Below, one piece after another: positions 22,701 through 31,828 of a DNA stretch of 64,000 nucleotides. Where the stretch lies: positions 1 to 64,000 of the forward strand of contig JADFUC010000904.1 in the NCBI GenBank assembly GCA_019722365.1, written 5' to 3'. The DNA comes from Lithospermum erythrorhizon (Eukaryota > Streptophyta > Magnoliopsida > Boraginales > Boraginaceae). Positions within the stretch are counted from its first letter, which is position 1. Each line of letters starts with the position of its first letter. A program made the position numbers and the translations under genes. The notes below the pieces were generated by a model. It was not told the DNA's origin. It saw nothing but the letters and a program-made list of their open reading frames with translations, and searched no databases.

Positions 22701-25700
22701 GTCCCTTGTGTTTCAAAATGTCCTTGTTAAATCCAACATGTTTCAATAATGGGCAAAAATGGTCTTCCGTCTGAGGAATCAGATTAAGTTGATAGTCAGC
22801 GTGACTAGCAGTGACCATTTTGAGAATATTTACCGTAAAAAAAATTAAATTAGACCCGAGGCGCTAATAGCTCTAAGCGTTTGCACCAGGGTTCCAGATT
22901 CATCCCACACGTTCAAAAAATGTCCTTGTTAAATCATTGAAGTTTAAATACTTGGGCAAAAAATGAATCCAAGCGCAGTATAATCCGTTAAGTTGCTACT
23001 TTTTTATCACGTGACTATCATATATAGATTTAATCTTCAAAGTTTTTCTTAACAACAAATATCCAACTAGAAGAACAAGAAATATGCACACGACGTTTCA
23101 TTTGCATTATCCAAATGTATCAATGTTAAGTTCACATATAAGAATGTTATTTTGGTTGAAAGGTTAGGGTAATGAAAATTCTTATTGTAGTTGTAAAGTA
23201 TCTTTGTTATTGTTGATGTACGATTTTTATATTGTGGTTCCTTTGTCCTAAAATGATTGTCGGTTGAGTTTTTATGATTTTTTCTTTCTAATTTTCCTTC
23301 GTTAAGTTGCTATTTTTTTTGGTTCACGTGATTAGCGTGAGAGAGGCTAAATTAGAAAGAAAAAAATCATAAAAAACTCAAACTAACATTCTTATATGTG
23401 AACTTTTCATTGATACATTTGGATAATACAAATGAAACGTCGTCTGTATATTTCTTGTTCTTCTAGTTGGATACTTGTTGTTAAGAAAAACTTTGAAGAT
23501 TAAATCTATATATGATAGTCACGTGATAAAAAAGTAGCAACTTAACGGATTATATCACAGTTGGACCACTTTTGCCCGTTATTTAAACTTGAGTGATGAA
23601 CAAGGACATTTTGAAACGTGTGTGATGAACTGGAACCCTGGTGCAAACGTTTGTGATGAATAGTGCCTTCTGTCCAATTTTTTAAAAATTACGAAAATAC
23701 CCCTCAAAATGGTCACGTGACCATCAGCGCGATCGTTCCGTCGCGGAAGACCGTTTTGTCGGGTATTAAGCGTAAATGATGAATAAAGTTTGAAGCGTGG
23801 AGTGATGAATTGGTATCCTAGTGCAAACATGTATGATGATTGGGGGCTTTTGCCCTTTAATCTTTTATTCATTTTGTACAAATGCATTATCATATAAAGG
23901 TTTATTGATTTATACAGAATTAATTACATGCTATGGTCAATTTTTGATATTTTATTTGGTAAAATATTGAATTTATGTATGATTGTGAAAAATTGAATTC
24001 TCAATAAAAATTAAATCCATAAAAAAATTGATAATGTGTATTGATATTATCCTAGTTTTATGTTATTGTGGAATTGTGTTATTGATTTAAGAATGATAGG
24101 ATTAATATGAATTAGTACAATTGGATTGTTGATTTTCAGTGTTCTAACTCTCCATTCTCTCATCATAAATATTTTTTGGAGAAAAAAAAAACTCATTTTT
24201 AGTCAAAATGAACCATTTGAAATTAAAAAAAATTCAGTAACCATGTCGTTTATATTTTTGGGTTATTTGCTAACATGCTATAACCCAATATTTTTACTTC
24301 GTGAGGTATGATGACTCCTTCATCTATTTTTACAATTATTAACTCATTTTTTGTTTATATTGGGTTATTGCAACTAAATAGTATACTAAATATATGTTAA
24401 CACAATTCATACTCTTTGTTTGTTATATGTAGGTGAGGAGCCATCAAAATTATAACTTAAAATGATGATGTAAATGAAGACAAAAAGTCAATTCCACTGA
24501 TGAAAACACATGGATAATGAGAAGTTTAGAAATAACCCAAAATTAGTTTGAAAGTGGTAATTATCTCATCCTACTTTTAAAGGTATATGTATAATGAGAA
24601 GTTAGCAAATACCCCATAACAAGTTACAACATGGTAATTGTGTTATGTCCCACCAATAATGATACCTGGGTTATAAGATGTATCAATATAACCCCAAAAA
24701 CGCTTCGATATGGTTACTGCCTCAAACATGCCAATAAAAAAAATACAATCTAACATAACAAAAAGTGAAGAACGAAATATCAAAACAGGAAAAAACTCAA
24801 TGCAACAACATAAGACCAAGATAGAAAATGAGCAGCAATTTCAAATTAATTCAAACGAAAAAAGAAAGGAGAGAAAATATAAGAGAAATTTCAAGAAATA
24901 AAATGAAAAGAAACTTACCCAAATTAAAAATTTCATGAAACAAGAAACAAAAAAATAAAAACCAAATCAGATCCTACAAAATTGTTCCATATATTAAATG
25001 TATTGGTATTAATTTTTCAATTTAAAAAAATTAGTTTGACAAATTAACCCCTCTCATCTCACAACCATTGGATCAAATCCAACTCATAATTATCATATCA
25101 AACGATTAATAACTACTTAATCTCTCTAATTAAATTTAATCCTTAACCTCATACATCAAAACTGTTATTTAAAATTGAAAATAAACAGTATGGTAGCATC
25201 ATGTTAATAAAAAGAGAATGTACACAATTATACTTACTGATGATCCAGTTGAATCTATGCTGGCAAGATGTCCATAGAGAGGCTTCTTAGGATTAACAAA
25301 ACTTATCGGAAGTGATCTTTTGAGAATGCATGGTGCCTCAAAACTCCCCCCAAATAACACGAATTCTATCTCACTTCTTATGTTTATTACATGAAATGTT
25401 AATGTAGCATTGCATGTGGTCAATGCACAGACTCCACCATTGTTCTGTTTCTTGCATTCCTTCTTTTTGCACTCTAGATAATTTGGGTCTTTGCTTAAGA
25501 ATTGGGCCTGCAAGAATATAATTAATATGAAAATTGGATTGGTTAGATAGTCTGTTGATACTACTCCTCCGGTTTTATTGTCGCTTAGATATTTACATAG
25601 ATTAAAAAGAAAAAGGTAATCAAAATGACAATGTAACGACAATCAATTTAAACAATTATCGATTGTTGTTAATTTAAAGAGAAAGAAGTCAAAATTACAT

Positions 25701-28332
25701 TAAAATGTAAAAATATTATTACGTTAAAACGACAACTAAAAAAATAAATTTATTCTGGCTTAAAACTAGTAAAAACGGAGTATTATTGATTGCAATAGTA
25801 CATCCATCCCAATTTAGCGCTTAAAGTCAGAATCATCACCCAACTTTCACTCCCAGCTTCATTCCATCACCCAACTTTCTCCAAATGACCTTTCCATCAC
25901 CCAACTTTAAATCACGACAAAAATGCCCGACAAGCATTCACACAACCAACAATTCCGTTATCATCTTCCAATCACGCGACTAATTGTTTAATTGTGTGAA
26001 TTCAACGCACTAAATTTTTAAAAAATCAAAAGGAATTTCTAGTTTTTAAAGGAAGATTCATTTACGCTTCAAAACGAACAGAACAGAATTAAATGCCAAT
26101 CCGTTATCATCTACCAAAACGAAGAATGTAATTCAAATGCCAATTGCTATCGATTGGGGTTGTGGTTGTGTTAAAGAAAATCCGATTTTGTTCTTTTATT
26201 TTTTGATATTTTTGCACTTAATTAACATTTGAATTTACTTAATTACCCCTTAATTAAGCACTGATCGCTAGACGATAACTAATTGCTGGAAGACTTAAAA
26301 ATAGTCGACCATTTTCGCCATCAATTTAAAGTTGACGATGGAAATGTCATTTAGAAAGTCAAGTATGGAACGAAACCACTGAAGTTGTAGCTGGATTGCC
26401 ATGTCCTTACCAATTCTAAACGTGGAGATCGTTTAATCAGAGTTTACAATTTTGAAAAATTATGCCTTTATAAGCTATTATATACCCCTCAAATCTACTT
26501 TTAATTGCCTAATTTTTTCAAATCAACTGACCACACTATTTCTTTATTCTAAAAAATATAAATTTATATAATTGAATTTGTCTTTTTAAAATACTTACTT
26601 TCATAATATTAATTTTTAAAATCTTTTTATAATATAATTAAAAAGTAATTGAAGATCAAATATTTACCTTAATATATGAGAAATTAAAATCAATTAAAAT
26701 GAATTGAAAATAGTATTTACTAGAAGGCACATTATAACAATGAAATATATAGTATTGGTGTAACTCTAAAAGTAAAAATGTAACAATCCATTAAGGAGGC
26801 ATAATAATTTTTCAAAAAGATGGTGAATGGCTTTATTTCATTCCGTACAAATGTGAAAGAATTAAGTGCGTCAACTAAAGTCGCTATTAGCATGAATGAT
26901 GTATTGTTAGTTTAACTTCAATTCCACCAACTTGGCATGACTTGTTCGATGTCTCATAAATATCACTCCTATATTAGCAAGGTTTGCAATTATTTTCATG
27001 GCTTTTCGAAAGTGCATACCGATACATAGGAGCTAGTACTTTATTTTAAATCTAAACTGTATATTCCCTCAATTTTAAAAGGAGTGCACATTTGATTTCA
27101 ATAGTTAAAACAAACAAATTTTACAGTATTCTTAATTAACCATAACTTTATTTTGAATCCAAATTAACATCTATACTAAAATACATTAAAATTACAATTT
27201 TTGATAAATTTTCAACGAAAATAGTATCTAACATATATACAAATACTCCCTCCAATTTTTTTTATTGTTAAGCTACCAAATAAATTATATTATTTTAAGA
27301 TAATAAATAAGAATTTTACATTTTCAATATATCTTTTTGAATACGTTTTTTCTTTAAATTAACAACCAACCAATTTAACTATTCACGTATATATCTTTTC
27401 AATAAATCGATACATATCTTTTTCAATATATTCAATACTTTTTCGGATCAAATTGACAAAACTTTGAACACTAAATTCCTTGATAAGCGGTTTGAACGAC
27501 AAGGCCTCCCACTTTGCTAGTCATAATGTAGTACATTAACGTTTAGACTCCAAATAAAATTGTTTATTTTCATTATTGAAATCTTTATGTATATATACTC
27601 TATATTGTTGTGCCAATAATACTCCGTAATTGATTTTGTTTACTTATACATTGAAAGCTAATTTTATTACCTTAACAGGATAATGACATAGAAGAGGAAG
27701 CAAACTCAAATCTCCAGTCATCTGATAAAGAATTGCGTTCAACGGGCAGCTTGACACCCTGCAAAATCCAATATCATATCCATGAAGATGATTTCTATAT
27801 AATACTCCAGTAATTTGAAAAAAACAAAACTTAACATAACTAAAAGTAATATTTATAATACAGTTTTCACACCAATATGCAATATTACAAATACTTAAAT
27901 TCCTGACATTTCAAATTGCTCCTAGCTTCAGTTGAGTCATTACTGAACAAAAGATGAAATTTAGCATTTCCTATTTACCACTTACTGAGAATGTGAAGGA
28001 GAGATCATAGCAACCCAATGATCAGCTGAAGGATGCAAAACTCCACTAACGATAACCTTAACATATTCTTCATCATAAAGTTGAGGTCTTGATTGGATCT
28101 TGATATCCAAATATGGGTTCTGGTCGTTGGCACATTGAGCCAATACCCTTCTGTTAATCAAACGAAAAGGGGACATGGCAGTAAAATTTTGTAGTTCTGT
28201 TGTTAAGTTGCCATATTTTTCATGGATATGTTGACAAGAAGAGAAATATATGAGATTAGAAAAAAGAAGAAATATTGAAAAGAAGATGAAGAATGGCATG
28301 GTGCAAGAAAATGGAGAACATGAAGAGACCAT
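10724..28332 (-). CDS. Large purple acid phosphatase (PAP-A), 13 exons
   Basis: Minus-strand exons in coding order: 28332-27986, 27758-27671, 25507-25238, 13715-13607, 13135-13021, 12891-12756, 12667-12480, 11984-11798, 11733-11666, 11544-11448, 11362-11174, 11022-10942, 10783-10724. All joins are GT-AG and in phase, giving 1,935 nt and 644 residues with no internal stop. The N terminus has a hydrophobic signal-like segment (residues ~12-33, [14 protein letters not shown]), implying secretion. Metal-binding motifs are complete: GDMG (Asp340), GDISY (Asp382, Tyr385), GNHE (Asn415), SGH (His504) and GHVH (His543, His545). It ends [11 protein letters not shown] with no C-terminal membrane anchor. 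It is a metallophosphoesterase of the high-molecular-weight PAP class, often annotated 'probable inactive PAP' or nucleotide pyrophosphatase/phosphodiesterase; the exact subgroup and substrate are not decided. Exons 3 and 4 join at [16 protein letters not shown] across 11.5 kb of transposon-filled intron. Confidence 0.92.
12248..12318. repeat. Short direct duplication in a PAP-A intron
   Basis: The phrase gccctcccttggaagact continues into ttccct and occurs twice, about 45 bp apart, in the intron between exons 7 and 8. It looks like a simple tandem duplication. No function is evident. Confidence 0.6.
14876..15737 (-). repeat. 3' LTR of the SIRE-lineage element
   Basis: Aligns by eye with 16,928-17,487 plus 21,275-21,584 over its length. 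Shared phrases include gaaggattttactataatg, agacttatgtgaatg, tatagtgtaggcacatcaat and aaaaatagata. The plus-strand right end agtaaca abuts the polypurine tract. The left end is fixed only to within about 20 bp. Confidence 0.75.
15738..15752 (-). promoter_or_regulatory. Polypurine tract of SIRE-lineage element
   Basis: On the minus strand AAATGGGGAGTTTG runs directly into the LTR start TGTTACTG. A purine-rich run adjacent to a TG-starting LTR is the expected plus-strand priming site of an LTR retrotransposon. Confidence 0.6.
15753..16876 (-). pseudogene. gag/pol-junction remnant, SIRE-type Copia
   Basis: Minus strand. The ATG at 16,867 opens with [14 protein letters not shown], a typical copia gag N terminus. 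After an internal deletion comes a coiled-coil-like stretch ([20 protein letters not shown], 16,640-16,700), which aligns with the same region of the copy at 58.8 kb. A Gly/Thr-rich linker ([15 protein letters not shown]) and a CCHC-type knuckle ([14 protein letters not shown], near 16,290-16,330) follow. Stops and a 71-bp duplication break the frame. Residual coding near 15,780-15,980 is not recognised. Confidence 0.7.
16194..16335. repeat. 71-bp tandem duplication over the zinc knuckle
   Basis: Units 16194-16264 and 16265-16335 each begin tactctttccatagagtttg and end gatgacaaa followed by tccaa or cacaa. The unit length is not a multiple of three, so the duplication shifts the gag frame within the zinc-knuckle coding stretch. 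Confidence 0.85.
16909..16926 (-). promoter_or_regulatory. Primer-binding site (tRNA-iMet type)
   Basis: On the minus strand TGGTATCAAAGCGGGC begins two bases after the LTR end CATTCA. It resembles the usual plant Copia primer site TGGTATCAGAGC with one change. It fixes the element's orientation as minus. Confidence 0.8.
17488..21266 (+). mobile_element. hAT transposon (Ac/Tam3-like) with 8-bp target duplication
   Basis: Exact 8-bp direct repeats GGCACATC lie at 17480-17487 and 21267-21274, the duplication length diagnostic of hAT. Imperfect termini are tagtgctgttggt and accaacacctg. Subterminal regions are GC-rich and full of ccggatcgg- and ttcggttcgg-type repeats. The uninterrupted target (tgtaggcacatcaatcat) can be read in the sister LTR at about 15,426 and in the related LTR at about 60,509, which proves the insertion point. 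It encodes a broken transposase on the plus strand. Confidence 0.93.
18340..20500 (+). pseudogene. hAT transposase (BED finger, RNase-H-like core, dimerisation)
   Basis: A BED-type zinc-finger remnant with KCKWCATMY lies near 18,560-18,590. An open frame at 18,644-19,051 carries [20 protein letters not shown] and [20 protein letters not shown], the hAT core. Fragments with [16 protein letters not shown] (near 19,290) and [10 protein letters not shown] (near 19,470) follow, then the C-terminal hAT dimerisation block ([20 protein letters not shown] at about 20,260; [20 protein letters not shown] at about 20,420). Stops and frameshifts separate the blocks, so the copy is inactive, although domain order is complete. 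Confidence 0.88.
21805..22052 (+). mobile_element. tRNA-derived SINE with 16-bp target duplication
   Basis: The body at 21821-22036 (216 bp) has box A (ggtgaagtgggtgagcttg) and box B (gagttcaattcc) spaced as in tRNAs. It ends in a short A-run after gactgcggatcccggtt. Flanking repeats gcaatggcaacaccta (21805-21820) and gcaatgccaacaccta (22037-22052) differ at one base. The family is different from that of the SINE at 6.4 kb. It lies in PAP-A intron 3, right of the SIRE element. Confidence 0.85.
22652..23855. mobile_element. Mutator-like foldback element with 9-bp target duplication
   Basis: Exact 9-bp direct repeats TTTAATCTT at 22643-22651 and 23856-23864 flank a 1,204-bp unit that starts gggcaaaagccc and ends gggcttttgccc. 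Left arm (to about 23,140) and right arm (from about 23,380) are inverted copies of roughly 480 bp. The inner parts, for example tagtcacgtgataaaaaagt and gttggatacttgttgttaag, match nearly base for base. A 9-bp duplication with very long inverted repeats indicates a non-autonomous MULE. No transposase is present. Transcribed inside PAP-A intron 3, it would form a long hairpin. Confidence 0.9.
24235..24719. mobile_element. 485-bp inverted-repeat element
   Basis: The left end cagtaaccatgtcg and the right end cgatatggttactg are inverted complements with one mismatch. Homology continues inward through tttttgggttat versus ataaccccaaaaa. No clear target duplication. Probably a MITE of unassigned superfamily in PAP-A intron 3. 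Confidence 0.6.
25562..25782. mobile_element. Stowaway-like MITE in PAP-A intron 2
   Basis: Termini tactcctccggtttt and aaaaacggagta follow the Stowaway (Tc1/mariner) CTCCCTCCG consensus. The unit is about 220 bp, AT-rich and without coding sequence. Confidence 0.65.
25834..26400. mobile_element. Diverged foldback element in PAP-A intron 2
   Basis: The left arm (25,834-25,940) contains catcacccaacttt three times. The right arm (26,300-26,400) is its diverged inverse (aaagttgacgatggaaatgt, aaagtcaagtatggaac). The arrangement resembles the foldback at 22.7 kb. Ends and target duplication are not resolved. Confidence 0.55.
27060..27300. repeat. Possible Stowaway-type terminus in PAP-A intron 2
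   Basis: atactccctccaatttt at about 27,244 and attccctcaattttaaaagg at about 27,063 look like Stowaway ends but are in the same orientation, so I cannot pair them into one element. Confidence 0.3.
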
Positions 28333-28395
28333 TTGAGATCTTTAAGGAAAATGGATGTTTAATGTTTTGTTTAAGTGAATATGTGAATTGAATAT

Positions 28396-28408
28396 GAATA
28401 TATATTTT
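28396..28408 (-). promoter_or_regulatory. TATA-like box upstream of PAP-A
   Basis: AAATATATATTC on the minus strand lies about 65-75 bp before the PAP-A start codon, leaving room for a short 5' UTR. Position and composition fit a core promoter; function is inferred. Confidence 0.45.
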
Positions 28409-28599
28409 TGTTGGTGAACTAGGAAAGGATTTGGCAGTTCAGAGCACGTCGGCAGTGTGGGCAAAGATGATCTTATAAGATGGGCAATTATGATATGCGG
28501 TTGGGCAGTTGCAACACATAGTCACACAGTATTTGCTGCTTCAAACTTATGACAACCAATTTGGTTTTCATTCAAATCTTTAATGCGTAAAATAACCTT

Positions 28600-29118
28600 A
28601 ATGTTAGATTAGATTATAGGCTCGATTCGAAAATAGTTCGATTAAATTTCGATTAGAATGTGATACTCAGTCGAACAACAAATTAGGGGTCGAAGGACCG
28701 GCTTGACGGTTCGAAATTATTCGGCTCGGTCCATTACCTATCATATACTTTTTGTTATTTAGTTATGTTTTATGGAGTATGGAATGTAATATTTTTGTAT
28801 TTAGTAATGTACTAATGTTTATGAAGCATTAGATGCAATTTTGTAATGTTTAAGAAATTTAATTTTTTTGCCAGGAATGAGGATTGTAATATTTAGTATT
28901 GTAATTTCAAACCGAGCTTTTCGAACGGTTCGAAAGAAATCGAACCGAACCGAGCCGAACGTTACCCCAAAAAAATAACCTCGAACCCGAGCCGAACTAT
29001 AAATTTTAGAGGATTAGATGATTTGACGAGGCAGAAATGCGTTCGAAGATATGGTCGAGCCGAACTCGAACCTATCATTATTCGGTAGGGTTTGGCTCGA
29101 TTATAGCCTTGCATACAG
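28600..29118. mobile_element. Probable MITE with repeated cgaac/gttcg motifs
   Basis: Starts near ttataggctcgattcg and ends near ggctcgattatagcc. The interior is dense in tcgaaccgaaccgagccg-like and inverse gttcgatt phrases, as in hAT-derived MITEs. Exact ends were not established. It lies upstream of PAP-A and could affect its promoter. Confidence 0.4.
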
Positions 29119-29177
29119 TGCAAAACAACCCGAATAACACAATTACGTTTTTTAATTTGCTGTATTAGAATGAAACA

Positions 29178-31828
29178 ATGAGGCTGTGTTTGTTTTTTCG
29201 GAATTGTAATTGAACTGGAACAATAGTTTCATATACTTTCAATTCCATGAATTATAATTTCAATTCCATTGTTTGGCAAAAGTGTAGAATTCACATGAAA
29301 TTATTGCAATTCAATTACAATTCTTCTTTTTGAATATGCTTAGAATTTGCCTTAAATTGAACATTATAATTTCGGTCGTGCGACATTTTCGATCCGTTCG
29401 TTTAAGATATTTTCGGCCTTGAACCGTATTTTAGGCAGTTTCGGTGATGGATAAATTTCGGTCATTTAGACACATGACCAAACTTTTGGTGCGTTTAGAC
29501 CATAGACCATATTTTCAGCCCGTTTAAATCTAAGAAAATATTTTCGACCCGTGACCATAGTGTCGACCCGTTTCCATCCGGGACAATATTTTCGACCTGT
29601 TTCGACCCATTTCGACTCAGGACCATATTTGACCCGTTTTGGAGTATGCAGGAGTCGAGATCAAATAAATATGGTCCTTACGACGGCAATGTCAAAGATA
29701 TGGAACAGCCATGAATCGAAAATAAAGTCTCGAGTCGAAAAGGATAAAAAATAGTCTTGGGGCAAAACGGGCAGACATTATAGTTCCAGTCGAAATGGGC
29801 TACAAAAATGGTCCCGGGTACAAAAATGGTCCAGAATCTAAGCAATTTGAAAAAATGGTCAAGTCGAAACAGTAGAAAATATGGTTAGAATTCGAAGCAG
29901 GCCGAAACATATAGTCGTGGAATCGAAAGCAGGCCAAACATATGGCAGAGTGGACAAAATAGGTAGAAATGTGAGTAAATTGGCTTGAATGAAAATATTA
30001 CTGTCGAAGCAGGCCGAGAAAATATGGTCACAGCAAAATAAGCGATCGCGTGGTGAAACGGGCCAAATATATGTTGACTAGTAGGTCAGTAGCTCGTATT
30101 TTTAATAATAACAAATCACGTTTAATGGACTAATGGTGTATTTGAGGTGAACACATGTGTAGTTTTGTTGAGAAAGTGGTTCGCTTCAAATGCGTCTTAG
30201 TTGAGCTTGAGGATTGATCATGGACTCGAGAGGAGTTAAGCTAAGCATGTGAGTAGTGTTGGTCTTTTATTTATTCAAAGGCGTTTGTAAGGTTTCTCGT
30301 ATTGTTTTATTGCTTAGTTGTTGAGAGAGTTGATCCGTTTTTAAGTTAATTTGGTTTCAAATCTAAAATCGTGGCTTAGTATTTAGCCTTGTTGAATAAG
30401 CATTAGTTGATCAGGCTTTGAATTTCTCTGAAGTCGAGTTGATATGACTTTGTGTGTTCGGTTGAGTTGAATAAAGTCAAAGTTTGAATCAAACTTGAAT
30501 AACGTCGTTCGATTGGAAAAATTAGAACTTAATCGAAAGGCCAGCAGGAACTAAATGCATTGACACGGCCCATGACCATTTCCGTGGTTGGCGGGGGCTG
30601 AAAGCGGAGAATGGAGTCGTTACGAGCCCGTCTGGCTTAGGTTCGACTTTTCCATTAAGGTTAAACGGGACCTGAAGGGATTTAGCTCCCGTTCCAGGTC
30701 CCGTTTGGGTACAAAAATAGATCCGTTATTCTCGTGAAGGGACTTGATAGGGAGTTAAGTCGTTTCGGATTATTTTTTCTTCTATTTTTAGTTACGTATA
30801 CATACTAAATCATTCTAATTTTGACCTAGTTTTTACAATTGCTTTGAATCTTGAAATTCTTTAAAAAGTCAAAATAGATTAAAGGTCAACTCATCCCATG
30901 CTGCGATATCTCAATAGAGTTTCCATTTGTGTGATTATTGTAATCTTTATTCAATATTGTGATTAGTTGGGAACTCCTTGTGTGGTATATAGGATAGGGT
31001 TGCTATTCTTGTTTGGAGTAGTAGAGTGAAATCCTAGGAGTGATGTTCTGGGTTCCTAGTCTTGGTTGATTAGGAGTTGAAATCCTTAGATTGGAGTTTG
31101 GGTCACTTAGTTATAGGCTAGGTGTTTGATAATAATCTTGAGAGGGAAGTTGCTTGTGTGTAATCAAACAATTCTTCAAGAGCTAGTTATTATTACCAAA
31201 TCGAGGTTGGAAAGCGAAAGGTGGTATTAGAGCGTAGAAGCTCGTAAAAAATCTTATTAATATCGTCTGTAGCCTCTTTTTCTTTCAGTCTTTTCTTTAT
31301 TTAGGTTGATTATATTTATTGTATAACACTTGACTAATCATTCTCGAGCTTGGGTAGTTGATTAATGAATTAGTAATATCCATGTAGTTGTTATTTATAT
31401 GTTGATTAAAACCGAAAAAATTACAGAAGCTTAATTTAAAACGTTAATGCCCCCTTCTAAGATTATATTTAGGCTAACAATATAGTCCTTGGTCAAAACG
31501 GGCCGATAATATATTTTCGAGTCGAAACGTGCCGAAAATAGTATTTAGTCGAAACGGGACGAAAATATGGTCCATGGTCGAAACTTTCCTAAAAATGGTC
31601 ATGGGACGAAACAAGCCAAAAATATGGAACTGGAATAGGAATACTTTTGTTTTTGCATGTAATTTATGCTAAGGTATTTGAAAGACTTGAAATTCAAAAG
31701 ACTTGAAATTCAAAAGATATTCTAATTCCAATTTCGTATATTATCAAATGCCAAAATTTCATTTGGAATTTGAATTGAATTGAATTCAAATTTAATTTGA
31801 ATTACGCAAAAACAAATGCCGCCATGGT
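29178..31828. mobile_element. Palindromic element with ~30-bp internal repeats, interrupted
   Basis: Ends ggctgtgtttgttttttcgg and (inverse) ggcggcatttgtttttgcgt are related inverted termini followed by aatt-rich stretches. Inside, the left arm (29,370-29,650) is built from repeats of the type ccatattttcgacccgtttc. The right side (29,740-30,060 and 31,480-31,620) holds the same phrase inverted (gaaacgggccgaaaatatgg type). A separate 1.4-kb TG...CA insertion occupies 30,072-31,479. Superfamily and target duplication were not determined. Confidence 0.6.
30072..31479. mobile_element. TG...CA insertion with ATATA target duplication (solo LTR?)
   Basis: The segment begins TGTTGAC and ends GCTAACA, typical LTR termini. 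It is flanked by ATATA at 30067-30071 and 31480-31484, matching a 5-bp retroviral-type duplication. It breaks the repeat array of the surrounding element. There is no coding sequence. tggtattagagc at about 31,222 resembles a tRNA-iMet primer site, so it may be a collapsed short element rather than a pure solo LTR. Confidence 0.65.

Larger units (their letters stand above)
13716..25237 (-). other. Giant intron 3 of PAP-A (11.5 kb)
   Basis: Exon 3 ends at 25238 before a consensus donor (GTAAGTA on the minus strand), and exon 4 begins at 13715 after TGCAG. The intron contains, from left to right, AT-rich sequence, a SIRE-lineage element with a nested hAT (14.9-21.6 kb), a SINE (21.8-22.05 kb), a Mutator-like foldback (22.65-23.86 kb) and a 485-bp inverted-repeat element (24.2-24.7 kb). 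The small segments between these (13,716-14,875, 21,585-21,804, 22,053-22,651 and 23,856-25,237) hold no supported exon. Confidence 0.85.

Noticed and set aside
24710..24901. Lys/Asn-rich open frame of 63 codons
   Set aside because: Arises from A-rich intron sequence of PAP-A on the opposite strand; no domain.
31222..31233. tggtattagagc as a primer-binding site
   Set aside because: It falls inside a unit that already has TG...CA ends and a 5-bp duplication, with no second LTR beyond it, so I could not use it to define an element.
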